Assembly (NCBI RefSeq): GCF_051401765.1
Contig: NW_027480432.1
Location: 10,062,501-10,126,500, forward strand
DNA length: 64,000 bases
Reading direction: 5' to 3'
DNA from: Calliopsis andreniformis
Lineage: Eukaryota; Arthropoda; Insecta; Hymenoptera; Andrenidae
Shown here: piece after piece, positions 51,226 to 63,971 of the stretch
Numbering within the stretch: position 1 is the first letter of the stretch
How the letters are laid out: every line of letters begins with the position of its first letter
Translations under genes and position numbers: made by a program
The notes under the pieces: generated by a model
Seen by the model: only the letters and a program-made list of their open reading frames with translations
The model's database searches: none
Told to the model about the DNA's origin: nothing

Positions 51226-51480
51226 GTGTGATCGAATCGATGAGTTGAGGAACAATACAGGTCCACTTAAACATTTTCAAATAATCTCAAAATTGTATCT
51301 AGACACCAAAACCGAAGTGTATTAAGTCACGTGGAAAACAAGTAGATTTACTTAATACACTTTGGCTTTAGGGTCTAGATATGTAAAATGTCCAGAACTA
51401 CAGGTTGGAATTAAATGCCTCAAAATATGGTTTTTGGACTTGTAGTGTTCTGCAACTCACATTATTATTGAAATGGCACA
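51226..51480 (+). pseudogene. Relic similar to intron 1 of the glycine-rich genes
   Basis: TGATCGAATCGATGAGTTGA matches the start of intron 1 of gene B at about 32510 (TGAATCGACGAGTTGAAGAA). After an inserted hairpin, GGTTTTTGGACTTGTAGTGT and CTGCAACTCA match GGTTTTTGGATTTGTACTGT and CTCAACTCA at 32848-32882, in the same order and orientation. No exon 1 or promoter homology was found beside it, so it is either a decayed third copy or a shared non-genic repeat. Confidence 0.4.
51298..51379. repeat. Near-perfect 30-bp hairpin (22-nt loop)
   Basis: The left arm 51298-51327 (TCTAGACACCAAAACCGAAG...) and right arm 51350-51379 (...CTTTGGCTTTAGGGTCTAGA) pair at about 26 of 30 positions. Probably a tiny MITE; a small-RNA hairpin is possible. 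Confidence 0.6.
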
Positions 51481-51514
51481 GGCAAGAAGAATCTACAATT
51501 TAAATAATTTTGTA

Positions 51515-51735
51515 GAAGATAAGTATTTGGACACTTTAACATTAGTACAATATTTAAAATGCAGCAAGTAAAATTCTATGATACACTTTTGACTACAAAT
51601 CTTATCTTATATATGTATAAGGTTCAAAAATGCTGATGAAAATATCTTTTGATAGAAGTTAGTATAAATAAAAAAGTGTAAGTATTTTATGAATTTGTAA
51701 CAATGTGAGAGTGTCCAAATACTTATGCACGGTAG
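51515..51735. mobile_element. Tc1/mariner-like MITE remnant
   Basis: AAGTATTTGGACACT near 51518 pairs with AGTGTCCAAATACTTATGCA ending in CGGTAGTGTA near 51735. The right end has the full Tc1/mariner-like terminal sequence; the left end appears truncated. Confidence 0.6.
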
Positions 51736-54700
51736 TGTATGTGTAGATGCAAATATTAGTCTTGCACATATACTATATAGTATTCTTAAGGAAGTATTAC
51801 CACCTAGTGCTGATAATTTTAAGCAATTTTTAAAATAAAGGATTATTATATAATTACAGGTTAAATTTTCCTTATATGTTTAGTCACTTTTCAAAATAAC
51901 ATAGTGTAATTTTCATGCAATTATCTTTATTATTACTCAAGTTATTGCATGTTTTCCGCAGCGTATCGTTTGGAATAACTACCATGAAATCTCAATGATA
52001 GTTTGTTCCATCAATTTCTTTCACATTTTGCAGACACATAAAATAAAGGATTCTTTATCTTGCAAATTAGAATTACATTAACGTCTGTAATAGCTTTTTT
52101 CATCGCTCAAAGCAAAACAATTCTATGAAAAAAAATTATTTACATGATTGCCATTTTATTAGAACACATTTTCATTGCATTATTATAGTTCGCCATCAAC
52201 TACATTCATATTGGTTAATTCTGTTACTTTCTTTGGGTCTTCTCTGACCCAACTGTGGTCCTTGTTTCTACTAACAACTTCATTAATTTTAAGGAAGATG
52301 TGAAATAACTATTATTAATAGCTACACTTCTGTTTACTTGATGCTATACTAGAAGCTCATTAGTTATATTCAACTTTTCCTACTTCAGACGAATGCAACG
52401 ATGTGAATCATGGTAGGCATTCAAAATAACGCACTGCAAGAAATATGCAATAACTTCAGCAATAATAAAAATAATTGCATAAATCTTACACTGTGTTATC
52501 TTAAAAAATGACTAAACATGTAAGAAGAATTTCAAAATTCTTAGTTTGTTATTATATTAATATAATTATTCATCTAACATCAACATCTCCGAGTGGAAAT
52601 ACCCTTCTAAAGGATAGAAAAATATGAACTCAAAGTTTTCGTTATCATTCGAACACATTATTCGAATTTTAAATAAAATTCTATAAGGTATGTTAATGAA
52701 AGTATCGCGAGATGAGCCAATAAACGCAATGCAAGGTAGAAAATGACGCAATTTTGAAGTTTGCAAGATGGTATCGCGCACATCGTCCGCGAGTCGAGTT
52801 CCTGTACCTGTTCGCCCCGACATGGCAATAGTGAGACATCATTTAAAATGAACAAACGAATCTCCCCATCGCGCTGTGATCCTGACCTTTCGCCCAGGGT
52901 ACATCATTGTCCCCGAGGCTCTTCGTCACAATGAAACAGCATTGAGATTGAATACCACACTGTTCATCCTACTGTGTCATATTCGAGTCGCTCATTTGCT
53001 AAATCGATTAACTTCGCGAAACAAAAATACTTGTAATATTTATTTTAAATACAAAAAGTTAAGCATTTACAAGTACTTTGACACTAAATTTGAAAAATTC
53101 AGAAACTGGAGTTAATTACTTTGGCTTGTGAACAGCACATTTATACTGTAGATTTTTGTCTTTATGACAAATTGCAATGTGTAGAAACGTACAGAATATA
53201 AAATTCTATAACATATCGGGCATTAAATGAAACTGCATAGTATTTAAAGGATGAAACAAATCTAATTAAGTTACACCTCTCTAGGTATATTTATAAACGT
53301 AGGAATTTGCATAAACATCCGCTATCTATTATATGTACATATCAGTATGTGAAACTTATTAACAATATGAAGAAAAAGATTTGCATATCGTTTTCAGGAA
53401 TGAAAAAGGACATTTTCACGTTAGAAATATTGAAAAAATTCTATTGCCAACATTAATGCTAAACTGTACAAATTTATTGCAGTTACTTAATATTAGAATA
53501 AAAAAATAATAGGAACACATGATATAAAAAATAATAGACATAATGTCTTTATAATTTATATGTCTTAAGCATTCTTCCTATGAAATTCAACAACTGATTA
53601 ACAATATCGATTTAGTAACTACCGAAAAAATAAATTAATATTTTAAATATAATTACTTAACAGGAAACCTGAGACTATAAACAATTTTAACTATCTTCTA
53701 TAAGTAATACTGGACAGGAAAACAATACGATTAACGGTAGTTTTGAGTGAGTGGACGCAAGGTACACATATCCTTACATCTTAATCTTCTGAACATACCT
53801 ATGGGTACATACAGGTACTACGAAAGCGAATAGAGATATTCAGTGGTTAGTGCAACTGACGTCATTTTCTATTTAATCACCTTTCGTGTCATCGAACGTA
53901 CATTAACATTGCAATTTATTCTTGTATATTTAATTCTTTAAAAATGTCTTATTTATAGTAACAAAATCATATATGTATCACAAATTAACTGTAAGATATA
54001 TGCACTTGTATGAGCAACTTTTTGGCAAAATAAAAATCTTTGTATTTATTTTAAATATAAGAAACAGTACCAATTAAAACCTGTGGCATTAAAATTTTAA
54101 AAAATTCAGAATACAGAGAATAATCACTTGTGAACGATTCATATATTAAATTTGTATAACATAAATGTAATGGATACGATACTGTCAAATTCTCAATAAA
54201 AATTTGTATTTATATCATCAAGCAGCTTGTAAGTTTCGACTAGAATCTTGCTCGTAACATTTTTGACCTCCAAAGCCCGTGAACCGTAATCGAGGTGTAT
54301 TCACGGAACGTTTATGGAATCCACATGTGCGTTTCATCGACCGGATCTAATATTACGATTTATCAACCTTTATCGTGCGTCGATCAATCTGGCCTTCGAT
54401 TCGTAAGATTTACACACCGACGATCCTCGAATCAGACTCGCTTAAGCGATGAGGAAGAAGATCCAAGGTCGAAGATCTCTCGTAGTCTCGCGGGGTATGA
54501 TTACCTACGCGAACCGATCGAATCCGTTTTTAACAGTACAGTGGTTGTAGTTGTAGGCTACAGAACACGTTCGGTTCTATTCGAGATTGCTTTTGTAAGT
54601 ACTTCTCTTTTTCGCGATAGTAGATAACTTCAACAAAGAAGTTTGAAACGATGGTATTTTGAAAGACAAATGTGAATGAACTTTGGTAAAACAGTGTAGT

Positions 54701-56530
54701 CATTAAATGTTTCCAACAGAAACAATCGTTTTTAAAATGAAGCAGACACGAAGGACAATCTGAAAATCTATAAGAGAACTTCTAATAATCTCTATAGAAG
54801 AACTTCTACAGAATATAAAATACACAAAATTGTGCACTAAAGTTTTCATTTTTTTTTCGATTTCTCTGTGTTGTTAATAATCCACCCAAGTAATTGATGT
54901 AACATGCAATCATAAACAATGGAAATAAAAAACTCGTATAACGTCTTCATAAACATGCATGCTATATTCACACATTTGCTTCTATTATTTTTGCTTTTAA
55001 AGAAGCTTTGCATTTCTTGGATTTAAAAAATTGATGTATTACTTGTAACATTATGTGTAACGCTGAACTAAAATTCCTGTTACAAATACATTCAACAAAG
55101 TCTAAGTTAGAATCTAATCGATAGCAAACAATGCAATCATTTTAAATAGTATGCAGATAGGTTCTGTATCAGATTCACTTAGGCAAGTTATATCTGAAAT
55201 CTAGCTAAATAAGATGGTTTAAATACCATTTTAACATGTCTTATTTAAATGTCATTTTAACATGATTTATTTAAATAATATCTCAGCCTAGTAGAAATCG
55301 AAATACAAAACTGTATGTTGTTTTGAAAATAGTGTTCTGCGAAGTTAAGGATCATTCCATCGCAGAACTTAATGAAGCAATCAACCTTTTTACAAGCATA
55401 CGTGGAAAAATTCATTCAACAGAGTAAATTGAAGAGAATAATCAATATTAGTTTTTCTTTATAAATAGAAAACTAGAATCTTCTCTTACAAAATGATTTT
55501 CATTTACAACTACAGGTTGTCATTTTAAAATCAACTGAATTTTGTTGTACTTTTATTGTGCATATTTGTAATTTATTATTTGTTTTCTTTAATTTAGAAC
55601 ATCTGGAAAGAAATCAGGCTTCATTTTCATCATTTTTTTTTCTTCAAAAACTCTCCGTTATCTCCATTTAGTTTACTAAATTATCAATATTCTTTATCAG
55701 AATTTGCATCTCCTAAAAATTATATGTAGACTAACAGTTCGGACACTCTAAGAGATTTTTTGGTTTTGAGAGGCAATAGACATTGTGTAAGTGAAAGAAA
55801 GTACTGGTTGCCTTGCATTACAGGTTTTACAAATTACCTTGTTTTAACACACGATTTAAGTAACAGTAAACAATTGCGTTACACATTTCCTACACTAAAA
55901 ACGAGGACATTTTAATTGTTCTTGACCTTCTCGTGACTTTCTTTATGACTCTTTTATTGTTATTTCATCTAAAACGATGTTAGAAGCCCAAAAAATGCTC
56001 AAAAACTATTATGCAGATATAATGTAAATATAAGTATCGACAATACTTCTTCATAAAATAATTACAACTTTAATGCAAGTTAACAAATGATTTTAAGTCT
56101 CTGGCCAGTAGCCAATATCTCATATCAACCACTCAGATGCCAAAGTCATCAAGTCCACTTTTCCTAAAAGTTGTATTTTTATTACCAAAGAACATAAGTA
56201 GTAGTCAACTGTTAAAAAATTTACAATTTACCTGCATAATTATATCTACTGACGTAAAATAAAGAACTATGTTTGGTTGGCAAATAATAATTAACATGTA
56301 TCAAAAGCCACTTTGACAAATCTTAGATTCTTTCTCAAGAATTCAACATCTCAAGAGCAAAATCAATTATCCCTCAAACAATTCACTATAGTAAATTATT
56401 ATACTTTGGTTGTCCTATTTTACTATTGCATCAAAATCTGTTGCTCCCAAACAATCCTTTCCTCATTTCCACCAAGTACCTCCCAGCCAACGAACAGGTC
56501 CCCTAAACTACAATTAAAGTCTTCTACATT

Positions 56531-56797
56531 CCACGTTGCCCAATGTTTCCCCGAAAAAGCGACTTCTCGAGGATTATCGTGGTAGGGCAGAAAATCAGTT
56601 GCCACTGATTCCCATCGTGGACCTCTACCAATCGGTTTCCCAGAATCCCATAGCCGTCCCATATAATAGCGGTTGTGGGCCCTCCGGATTGCCGAAAGTA
56701 AAGAAAGATTTGCCTTTTTGCTCCGATATTAACGGAACGACGTTAACCCCGAGAGACCTCTTCGCGGTGGAGATCGAAGGGTAGAGGGGACTGTGCA
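56531..56797 (+). promoter_or_regulatory. GC-rich proximal promoter of the 56.8-63.1 kb gene
   Basis: About 260 bases directly upstream of the TATA box are clearly richer in G+C than the flanks. Open frames exist on both strands here but neither has splice or start context, and both lie upstream of the core promoter, so I read the region as regulatory. Confidence 0.45.
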
Positions 56798-56832
56798 TAT
56801 AAAGGAGAGAGCCCTGTGCACGGGGGCTCAGT
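56798..56832 (+). promoter_or_regulatory. Core promoter: TATA box plus initiator
   Basis: TATAAAGG at 56798-56805 and a TCAGT arthropod initiator at 56828-56832, exactly 30 bases apart, with the start codon at 56844. Confidence 0.8.
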
Positions 56833-56843
56833 ACCGTTCAAAG

Positions 56844-59800
56844 ATGCGGACTGCTGAGATGCTGCGCGATACCAGGCCCATCTACCATCTTGCGGTCCTA
56901 ATATCTCTCTCTGTTGGTTATGTCCGTGAGTAAAAGGAATATTTAAAGCTCCCGCGTGCAGACGAGCGCGTACTCGAATCTACCTGGTGCGTTCATTAAT
57001 CGCGGCGAAGGCAAGTGCTACGTGGTGTGGATACAGGACTCGGAGTTATTTGTGCGCCTTGGAAGTACCTGTGAGATTGATCCACGACTGATGTATCTGT
57101 GCATTAATGAAAATATTGATACAGTAGAAAATTGCTATACACGATTTCCTAGGATTCTTTGATTAAACTTCGTGGGTATATTCTGCGAATAGAAGTAAGA
57201 CCTGTTATGTGAACGTGGGTTGAAAGCTTGTTAAAAGCTTGTAACGAAGATATGAAGTTAGGGTAGGATGGACGATGGACTTGATTTTATTTTGTTGGTG
57301 CTAGATGAAGTAGGAATGAAGATAAATATACAGTTAGTGTAATATTTTACTTTAAAATTTTGGACTATTCTTATTTATTAAGGATACTGGAAAGGAATCT
57401 GTAATCTTGCTTTTTGACTTAAAATTTGAATAAAAACTAACGCCTGGTCTGGCAACACGTACCCTTTGTCTTCAAAACTGCCGATTGCAAAGGGTTTGCG
57501 TTAGAAAAATGATTAAACAAGTAGAAAAGGCTGTATGGTCACGAAAGAAATTATAGATTAAAATAAGCTATAAAGATAGAGTAACACCCTATCTGTAATA
57601 CATTCTCTGTTATTCGATCTTTTCAGTATGTACTAGGTGCACTAATAGGACTGAAAGTAAAACTCGAACTATTATTTCGCAAATAAAATTTCAAATAAAA
57701 TTTCGAAAATTAGGCGTCAAAAGAACTCATTTCATTTTGAATCTATCACACGAGGTTCTGCGTACTATAATTTCTTCTGTAGATTCTGCGATAGATTCTC
57801 AGTTACACAAGTAACGGACCTGTCAGGCCCCTTAATATCAAATTGATGTAGCTTAAAGATTTAATTTTACTTTCTATTTCTCTACAAATGAATCGTTTAT
57901 CGATTCGTATCAGTTCCTTAGACTTTCTGATCCATACTTCGATAGAATTCTTAAGCTTTTACTTTTAAACTTCATTATGGACTTGCTCTGACGAGATGCT
58001 TCAAATAAAAGTTAATATTTATAAGATAATCTTGTAGTAGGTGTATGTACTTTCTTTCCTTCTTTTCAGAGTTGATTGAAATGGCAGTTAAAAGTAATTG
58101 AAGACAAAATATTGGGTTTTATCTATAAGTCTTTTTCCATAGTCTTCATTCAGCCTAATTAGAGAACCATATAACTCTACTTTTCGTAGAAAATGGCACA
58201 TTAACTTCATTCATCTACTGAGTATTTCACCGACTGTATTTTAGAAGCGTGAATATACAGTGATTCTCAAATTTGTTCATAAAGGATTAGTATCTTCACA
58301 TGGCAAATTTTAACGATGCCTTACTTTTTGTATTAAAATTAATAAAACTGAATAAGTAGTAAACTTGAGACCGAATGTAAGATACATAGACTGAAGATAA
58401 AAAATCCAATGCAATATTTTTCACATCTAAGTAATATATCAAATATATATAAAAGATTTGTGTTAGATAACTTCAATTGAAGAAAAATGTTTTCATGTAA
58501 AAAACGAATATTTCTTGCAGTTTCTTTAACCATTACAAATCTGAAGTTAAGAAATTTTATATTTAAGGTGATGATATAAGAACTCAAATGTTTTTTTAAG
58601 TATCTGTATCATATTAGACGTGGCAGTCTCTGAGGTCAAAGAATTGGTCCTTCTTGCTTTATCCATTTTTGAAGACAATAATCGCTCAATTATTCAAGTA
58701 AAAGTGGATCTGTTTCTAATTTATATTATACTAAGACCAAGTCTGTTACTGTTCCTCTGAAATTTCATATTTTCATTACAGCGATAAAAAAGCTTCAAGC
58801 TTCATTCTTACAACCTACTAGCAAAGTTATTCCAAAAAGTCGCGCGATATCATGCATAAATGAAGTAATTAATAATAACAACATGTTTGAAAAATAGTTA
58901 TCCTCTAAATATAATATTTGCCATAGTAAACGAAGACTATTATTCAACGGAATGCGATAAATTCAAATACAATTTAGACGAAAATCGCAGTCGTAAAATG
59001 ATGTCCATCAATTTGCTGGATTATACAGTTTAGAAAGTAATTCAGAAAGATAACTGCACATGTATTATATGTCGGTTACTCAAGCGTTTGATAAATCGAT
59101 TTTTAATAGCTCAATATGTACATGCCACCGCTATAAAATGCATACCTTCCGCAAGGGATACCTTATGTACAGGGTGTTGAAAAAGGAAGGTTTATGTGAC
59201 AGGCGTAAAAAGTATCTAAACAACGTACCTATATAAGTTCCAGAATCAATCAATCCTTTTGATAGAAAATACAACAAATTCTTTTCAAATTCATACCTAT
59301 AGATTTACGTAAACTTTGAAATATTCTTTCCATGCCTCGTGTTGTAGGATATGTATGCATTTTCTATTCATTGTTCTTACCTCCTGATATTAATATTCAT
59401 ATACACTTTTGCATATTTTTACTTGAAATTTACTATTTTCCCAGTAAAAAATTTTTTAATTCAACCAGATCGTCGTTATTTGTTGAAATTCATAGCACAT
59501 TTTCTATCAATATCAATTTCAAGTTTAGAATTTCGTGATCAATTATTATTGACACTGACGTATTGAAAGGCGTTAATAATCTTGTGTATTGACATAAGAA
59601 TTAAATTAAAATATTTTAATCTACCCACAAAAAAAATCCAAAGTCAGGTAATCAAGGAAATCATTTATACGAGACTTGTTTTTGCGAATCTAATATTCGT
59701 TGATATTAGCAGTAATCATGAACTAATTTATTTTATAATTAATTTTTCGGTTTATATTAAATATTTTGTGAAGAGATTCTCTTAGACTATCTAACGTTTG

Positions 59801-62800
59801 CAAATAATAAGAATTGATTTTACATTGAAAGAATTCATTTTAAGTGCTACATGTTGATTAGATATTTTTTACTCCTCTCGGTGAGTACGATAAACTTCCA
59901 AATTTCTAGATCCTTAATTTAACACTTTGAACACTACTGAATTCGTTAGTATAATTTTAAAATTTCAATACTAGAATAACTTTAATATAACTTTAACCCT
60001 TTCACCTACGATTTTTTTCGCAATTTTGTCATCTTCGCTGTCGATCTAAAAGAACAAACTACCCCAAACTGCCAACCACAGAGCTCCCGTTAACTATACA
60101 TAGATTCATCACGCGATGGTGCGTGATCGGTTATTTACAAAAAAGCCTCAACACGCGTTAGCGCGTGATCGGCAACAAAAGTCCTGTAAAAAGCACAAGT
60201 CAACCTCGTTAAAAATGGTGAAGGGATTAATAGAAATTTAATGATTCTAATAATTTGAATATAGTAGTCCCTCAATATATCTTCATAATTATAAGTACTG
60301 TTTCTTACATTTCTTTGATTTGTGCTCCCCCTTATTTATTATTCTCGAATTGAACAAACCGAAAACGAATGATCAATATTTGAATTACATAGTTACATTA
60401 TCAGAAACATATCTCTTGCACTATAATTCCTTCATCGGTAATGAATCACAAACTAGTTACGACGGCCTGTTCTATTAATACTTAGATACCTTAGAATTTA
60501 ATCTTAGATTTAATCTTCATTTCTTGTAGAACCATTACCACTCCAAGTACTACCTAACATCCCGGGTTTCATCCCTGTCTACATAAGGTATGGAGATCAG
60601 CCACTGGAGGAAATAAATCCTGCGCTAGCTGAAGCGTTCCATGAAAGATCCAGCTTATCTAAGGTAACTCTAGTTCCGTGGCTGTTGAAACACCTTTAGT
60701 CTTATCTTTCAATCTTTTAACTCTGTCACAAATCAAAGATATTCAATTTTTACTCAATTGTATAGAGTATTCTCTATTATATAGATTTACAATAGATTTT
60801 TAAACAAATATTAGATCAACGTACGTATTATAATACATTATTTAAGACATTATTCAAGTAAGAAGTTTCTCTTTCTCTTTATCTAGAATTTCATGTTTGC
60901 AAATGTGGCAGTTTCCTAATATTTAGCAGAAAAGTCTAGTATTTTATTTCAGTTTATTTCTTCATAAATTGATCATTTATTTGTATCACAAGAAAGCTAC
61001 TGACTTGTATGAACGTAAAGATTCTTTTTAAACATATCGCTCTTTTGTTGAAACAATGACATGTCTCAAGAATTTTCTGTGCTTGAATTAGCAGTATAAA
61101 AAGAACAATTTTTACAGTAAATAGCGATGTTATCTTATTTCTCTAAAAATCATGATCTTTTAATTGTATCATTGCAGTAAACAAATTATTATTAAGAATA
61201 CCTTGCGACCCATACTATTTATATGCAAGTAACAGTTTCGATTTTACACGAGGAACAAATAACATTAATTTATATGATTCTGATTTATATCAACAAATAA
61301 TTATAACAATCGTTACTAGAAGAAGGACAGCAAAATATTAGACTAATTGCGCATGCAACAAAATTTTCAGTGAATAAATCGTAACAATCAAAATTCATAA
61401 CATTCTTTCTATAAAGAATGTATATCACCTGAACTAATTATTCAATAACAAAGTAAATCTGTTACCACCACGTTATAGAGTATCAACTTAGATAGTCCCG
61501 TCCCCGAGGACCTCAATCTCGAGAAAGAGGATGAAAGCAAGTACAAAATTGAAGCTGTACGCGTTCGACAAGTAAATAACAATTTCTCTGGGGAATCTGA
61601 GGAGAGCAAGAAACCAACAGAGAAAACTGTGAAGACAGCAGAAATTGTCGTCGACAATAGCAAAGGAAATCAGCACGAAAAATCCAGGAGAAAAGTGCCC
61701 CCAAAGGGAGTGGTTAAAGTATGAATTTTATTTAATTGTTAAATATTCATTTACCAAAGTTATATCACTCAGACATTTGAACAAATATTTTCTATTATTT
61801 TTCCAAGTGTTGTTCCTACACAATTCTTCGATTGTTCTTTCAAACTATTCTGTTCGCCTCTTTTACTCGCTACTTTTATTAACAATGACCATTATGCCAT
61901 TTTCGTACACATGTTGACGATAGTCTTACATGACGCTTCCAAGAAATATCGCCACCGGTTTCTATACTCATATTGCATTCATGGTTCTGTCGTGTACATT
62001 TTACCAGTTGACGTCTAATCGCTAATCTAAAGGAGAAATCAGTGACTCATTAAATTGTCTGTCCTTTCAACTCATCGTATCATAATATATCAATAGGCGT
62101 AAATTAACACCTTTGATAGTCATTTTACGTAGATCTAAGATAATCAAATATCTGCAAAGCTTACTAAGTAGAAAGGAAGTAGGGATTTTTTTTATTTGAA
62201 TCATTCATCAAGAATGATGAAACTACGTGTTTACATACGAAGTGCTTTCTAATAGAGGAATTCTATATTCATTACTTTTAGCAATTTAACATTTTCATTT
62301 TTTTTTTATTAAGAATACTACATGATTAATTTCTCAGTTTTTTAAAATTTGTGTTTAATCAACATTGGGAAGAAGTTTCGAATTCAAACATAGTCCATCA
62401 TAATAATACATATACAGAGTATACAATTTTATTGCAATCATTCTGGTTATTTTACTTGAATTTAAAATCCTCGTAATAAATAAAATTTCTTATTACATCA
62501 CCATAAAGATTCTTGAACTAAACTTCTCAATTTTTTTAGAATAATCATCAAAAATAAAAAATACATGTTCCTCTTTTATATTGTAGCGTGAGTTATTACA
62601 ATTAAGAACGATCGTTTTAATTTCCAGCTTCTTCCACTTACTGAAGAAGAAAAGAAGGCTTTAGAGTTATCACAAATTGAGGAAGCAAAAAGTCGAAACA
62701 ATATAGAGGACAAATACAAAATTCTAAGCAATATAGAGGAAGAATCAAAGAGTCCAAAAGAAAAGTCAAATCAATATCTACCAAAATCGTCGAACGATGA

Positions 62801-63071
62801 ACCACGAGACAAAAACAGTAAAAAGACTTCTGATTTGGTTGAAAAAGTTGAATCGATCATAACTGAAGAATTAACTCCACCTAAACTTCGCCAAGCAGAA
62901 GTTGAAAACGCTCCTGCAGCTCCAGTTACAAGTGATGAATCGCCTATTAAGAAACAACCTCTTCCACATGTTTTATCAAACGTCCACAAACTGTCTCCTT
63001 CACCAGAAATATTATTGGAATTAGAGAAAGAGCGGGCAGAGAATCAATCTTTAGAAGAAAAATCAAAATGA
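56844..63071 (+). CDS. Secreted Glu/Lys/Ser-rich protein of unknown function (4 exons, 299 aa)
   Basis: Exons: 56844-56925, 60530-60663, 61479-61718, 62628-63071; GT-AG junctions and phases close exactly. Exon 1 encodes a basic N-terminus and a hydrophobic core (YHLAVLISLSVGYV) typical of a signal peptide. Exon 2 encodes the only non-repetitive, hydrophobic part of the mature protein, beginning QPLPLQVLPNIPGFIPVYIR and ending in EAFHERSSLSK. Exons 3 and 4 are highly charged and low in complexity (EKEDESKYK, KSRRKVPPKG, TEEEKKALEL, LEKERAENQSLEEKSK), with several basic pairs that could be cleaved, and no Cys. The last two exons look largely disordered with short helical stretches. Like genes A and B it has a TATA box and an 82-nt phase-1 signal exon, but the mature proteins are not similar. 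Intron 1 (3.6 kb) holds a piggyBac-like MITE. I do not recognise the family; secretion is the only function I can support. Confidence 0.78.
59993..60230. mobile_element. piggyBac-like MITE, copy 2 (inverted relative to copy 1)
   Basis: Bounded by TTAA at 59993-59996 and 60227-60230 with ends CCCTTTCACC and GGTGAAGGGA. The interior has CpG-rich CACGCGATGGTGCGTGATCGG-type words matching copy 1 at 20232-20473 in reverse. It lies in intron 1 of the secreted gene, 300 bases before exon 2. Confidence 0.75.
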
Positions 63072-63077
63072 AATAAA
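63072..63077 (+). terminator. Possible polyadenylation signal right after the stop codon
   Basis: AATAAA begins one base after the TGA. Its closeness to the stop is unusual, so a later, weaker signal may be the one used. Confidence 0.3.
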
Positions 63078-63756
63078 CGTGCTCATAGTGAGACTTATTT
63101 ATATTAATAATAATAATAATCTAGCATTTTGTGATAAATATTTGTTTAATGAATCGTATGATATAATTTTTTATTTTTAATTTACAAATGTTATGAATGG
63201 AATTGTCATTATTGTGCGTTGTTGACTTAAGAGCTGCTTGAAATATTCTATACTCAAATATAATTTATCGAAGGTACCGTATAAAACCAAATTCAAGTTT
63301 TATTTGAACTGTACTTACAGTATTTTCTCGCTATAAACTCACCGCTGTTTCCTTTTGGACTTATTTTCTTGCTTTTCACTTTTGGCCATTAGAACGAACT
63401 ATTAACACAAAAACTGAGCTCAAAAATATGTCTTTTATTCTCTCTAATCTCGTTGTTTAAATTTGAACCATATCGAGAGTTTAGACTAAGTGAAAATTCT
63501 ATGATATAAATTCTGATTAGGCTCGATTGCAACAGGTCATGATCATGATTTAAAATATTCACAGATTATTAAAAGTATTTTATTTTATTAAAACTATTTT
63601 ATTAAAACTACAAAAGTTGATACAAACACAGATATATTGTTTACATGTATCATTTACCAAATGATAAAAGATAATGAATTCGAATTTATCTGGAGGTACA
63701 TAAATTTCTACGAAATATAGTCAGTTGCCCGATAGTTTTTTATTAATTTTCTCCTG
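63078..63756. other. AT-rich spacer between convergent genes
   Basis: No coding signal seen. It contains a short AAT run at 63100-63120 and otherwise featureless AT-rich DNA, presumably the 3' UTRs of the two converging genes. Confidence 0.5.
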
Positions 63757-63760
63757 TTTA

Positions 63761-63971
63761 TTAAGCCTGCTCACGTAACTCTACTCTATAATCATTGTTA
63801 GTCATATTCAAAATGAGCAAAGCTGGCACTATATTAAAATCATTCCTTGTAGAAGTCTTCTGGATCGATCTTACATTTTTGAAAATATTTTCATTGACCT
63901 TTAGATTCAATGACGATCGGCGGTCTTGAAGAAATCTTGCGCTTGATAAAATGAATGCATTGTTCTCAGAT
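63761..63971 (-). CDS. Probable last exon of a gene entering from the right (partial)
   Basis: On the minus strand a strong acceptor (GCTTTTTCTTGCAG) ends at 63972. The frame then reads 69 codons, starting in the middle of a codon, to TAA at 63761-63763: SENNAFILSSARFLQ is near its start and DYRVELREQA at its end. AATAAA overlaps the stop codon (63757-63762). Acceptor, open frame and signal together suggest a true terminal exon; upstream exons would lie beyond 64000. The product is not recognised. Confidence 0.5.

Larger units (their letters stand above)
38301..56530. other. 18-kb gene-poor region between the glycine-rich pair and the next secreted gene
   Basis: No confident coding sequence; one GC-rich minus-strand candidate exon (44844-45043) is listed separately. 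It contains MITEs and repeats (39170-39590, 40535-41795, 42236-42402, 46486-46690, 46810-47220, 47841-48120, 49696-49981, 51226-51735) and several GC-rich islands in otherwise AT-rich DNA: 39640-40440, 43290-43900, 49100-49660, 52680-52960 and 54230-54620. These islands lack coding signals and may be regulatory. Confidence 0.55.

Noticed and set aside
54295..54627. 110-codon plus-strand frame as a gene
   Set aside because: Flat composition and no gene context; kept only as a GC-rich island.
56536..56784. 82-codon frame just upstream of the orphan secreted gene, with an overlapping frame on the other strand
   Set aside because: It lies upstream of a strong TATA/initiator pair, has no splice or start support, and both strands are open because the DNA is GC-rich.
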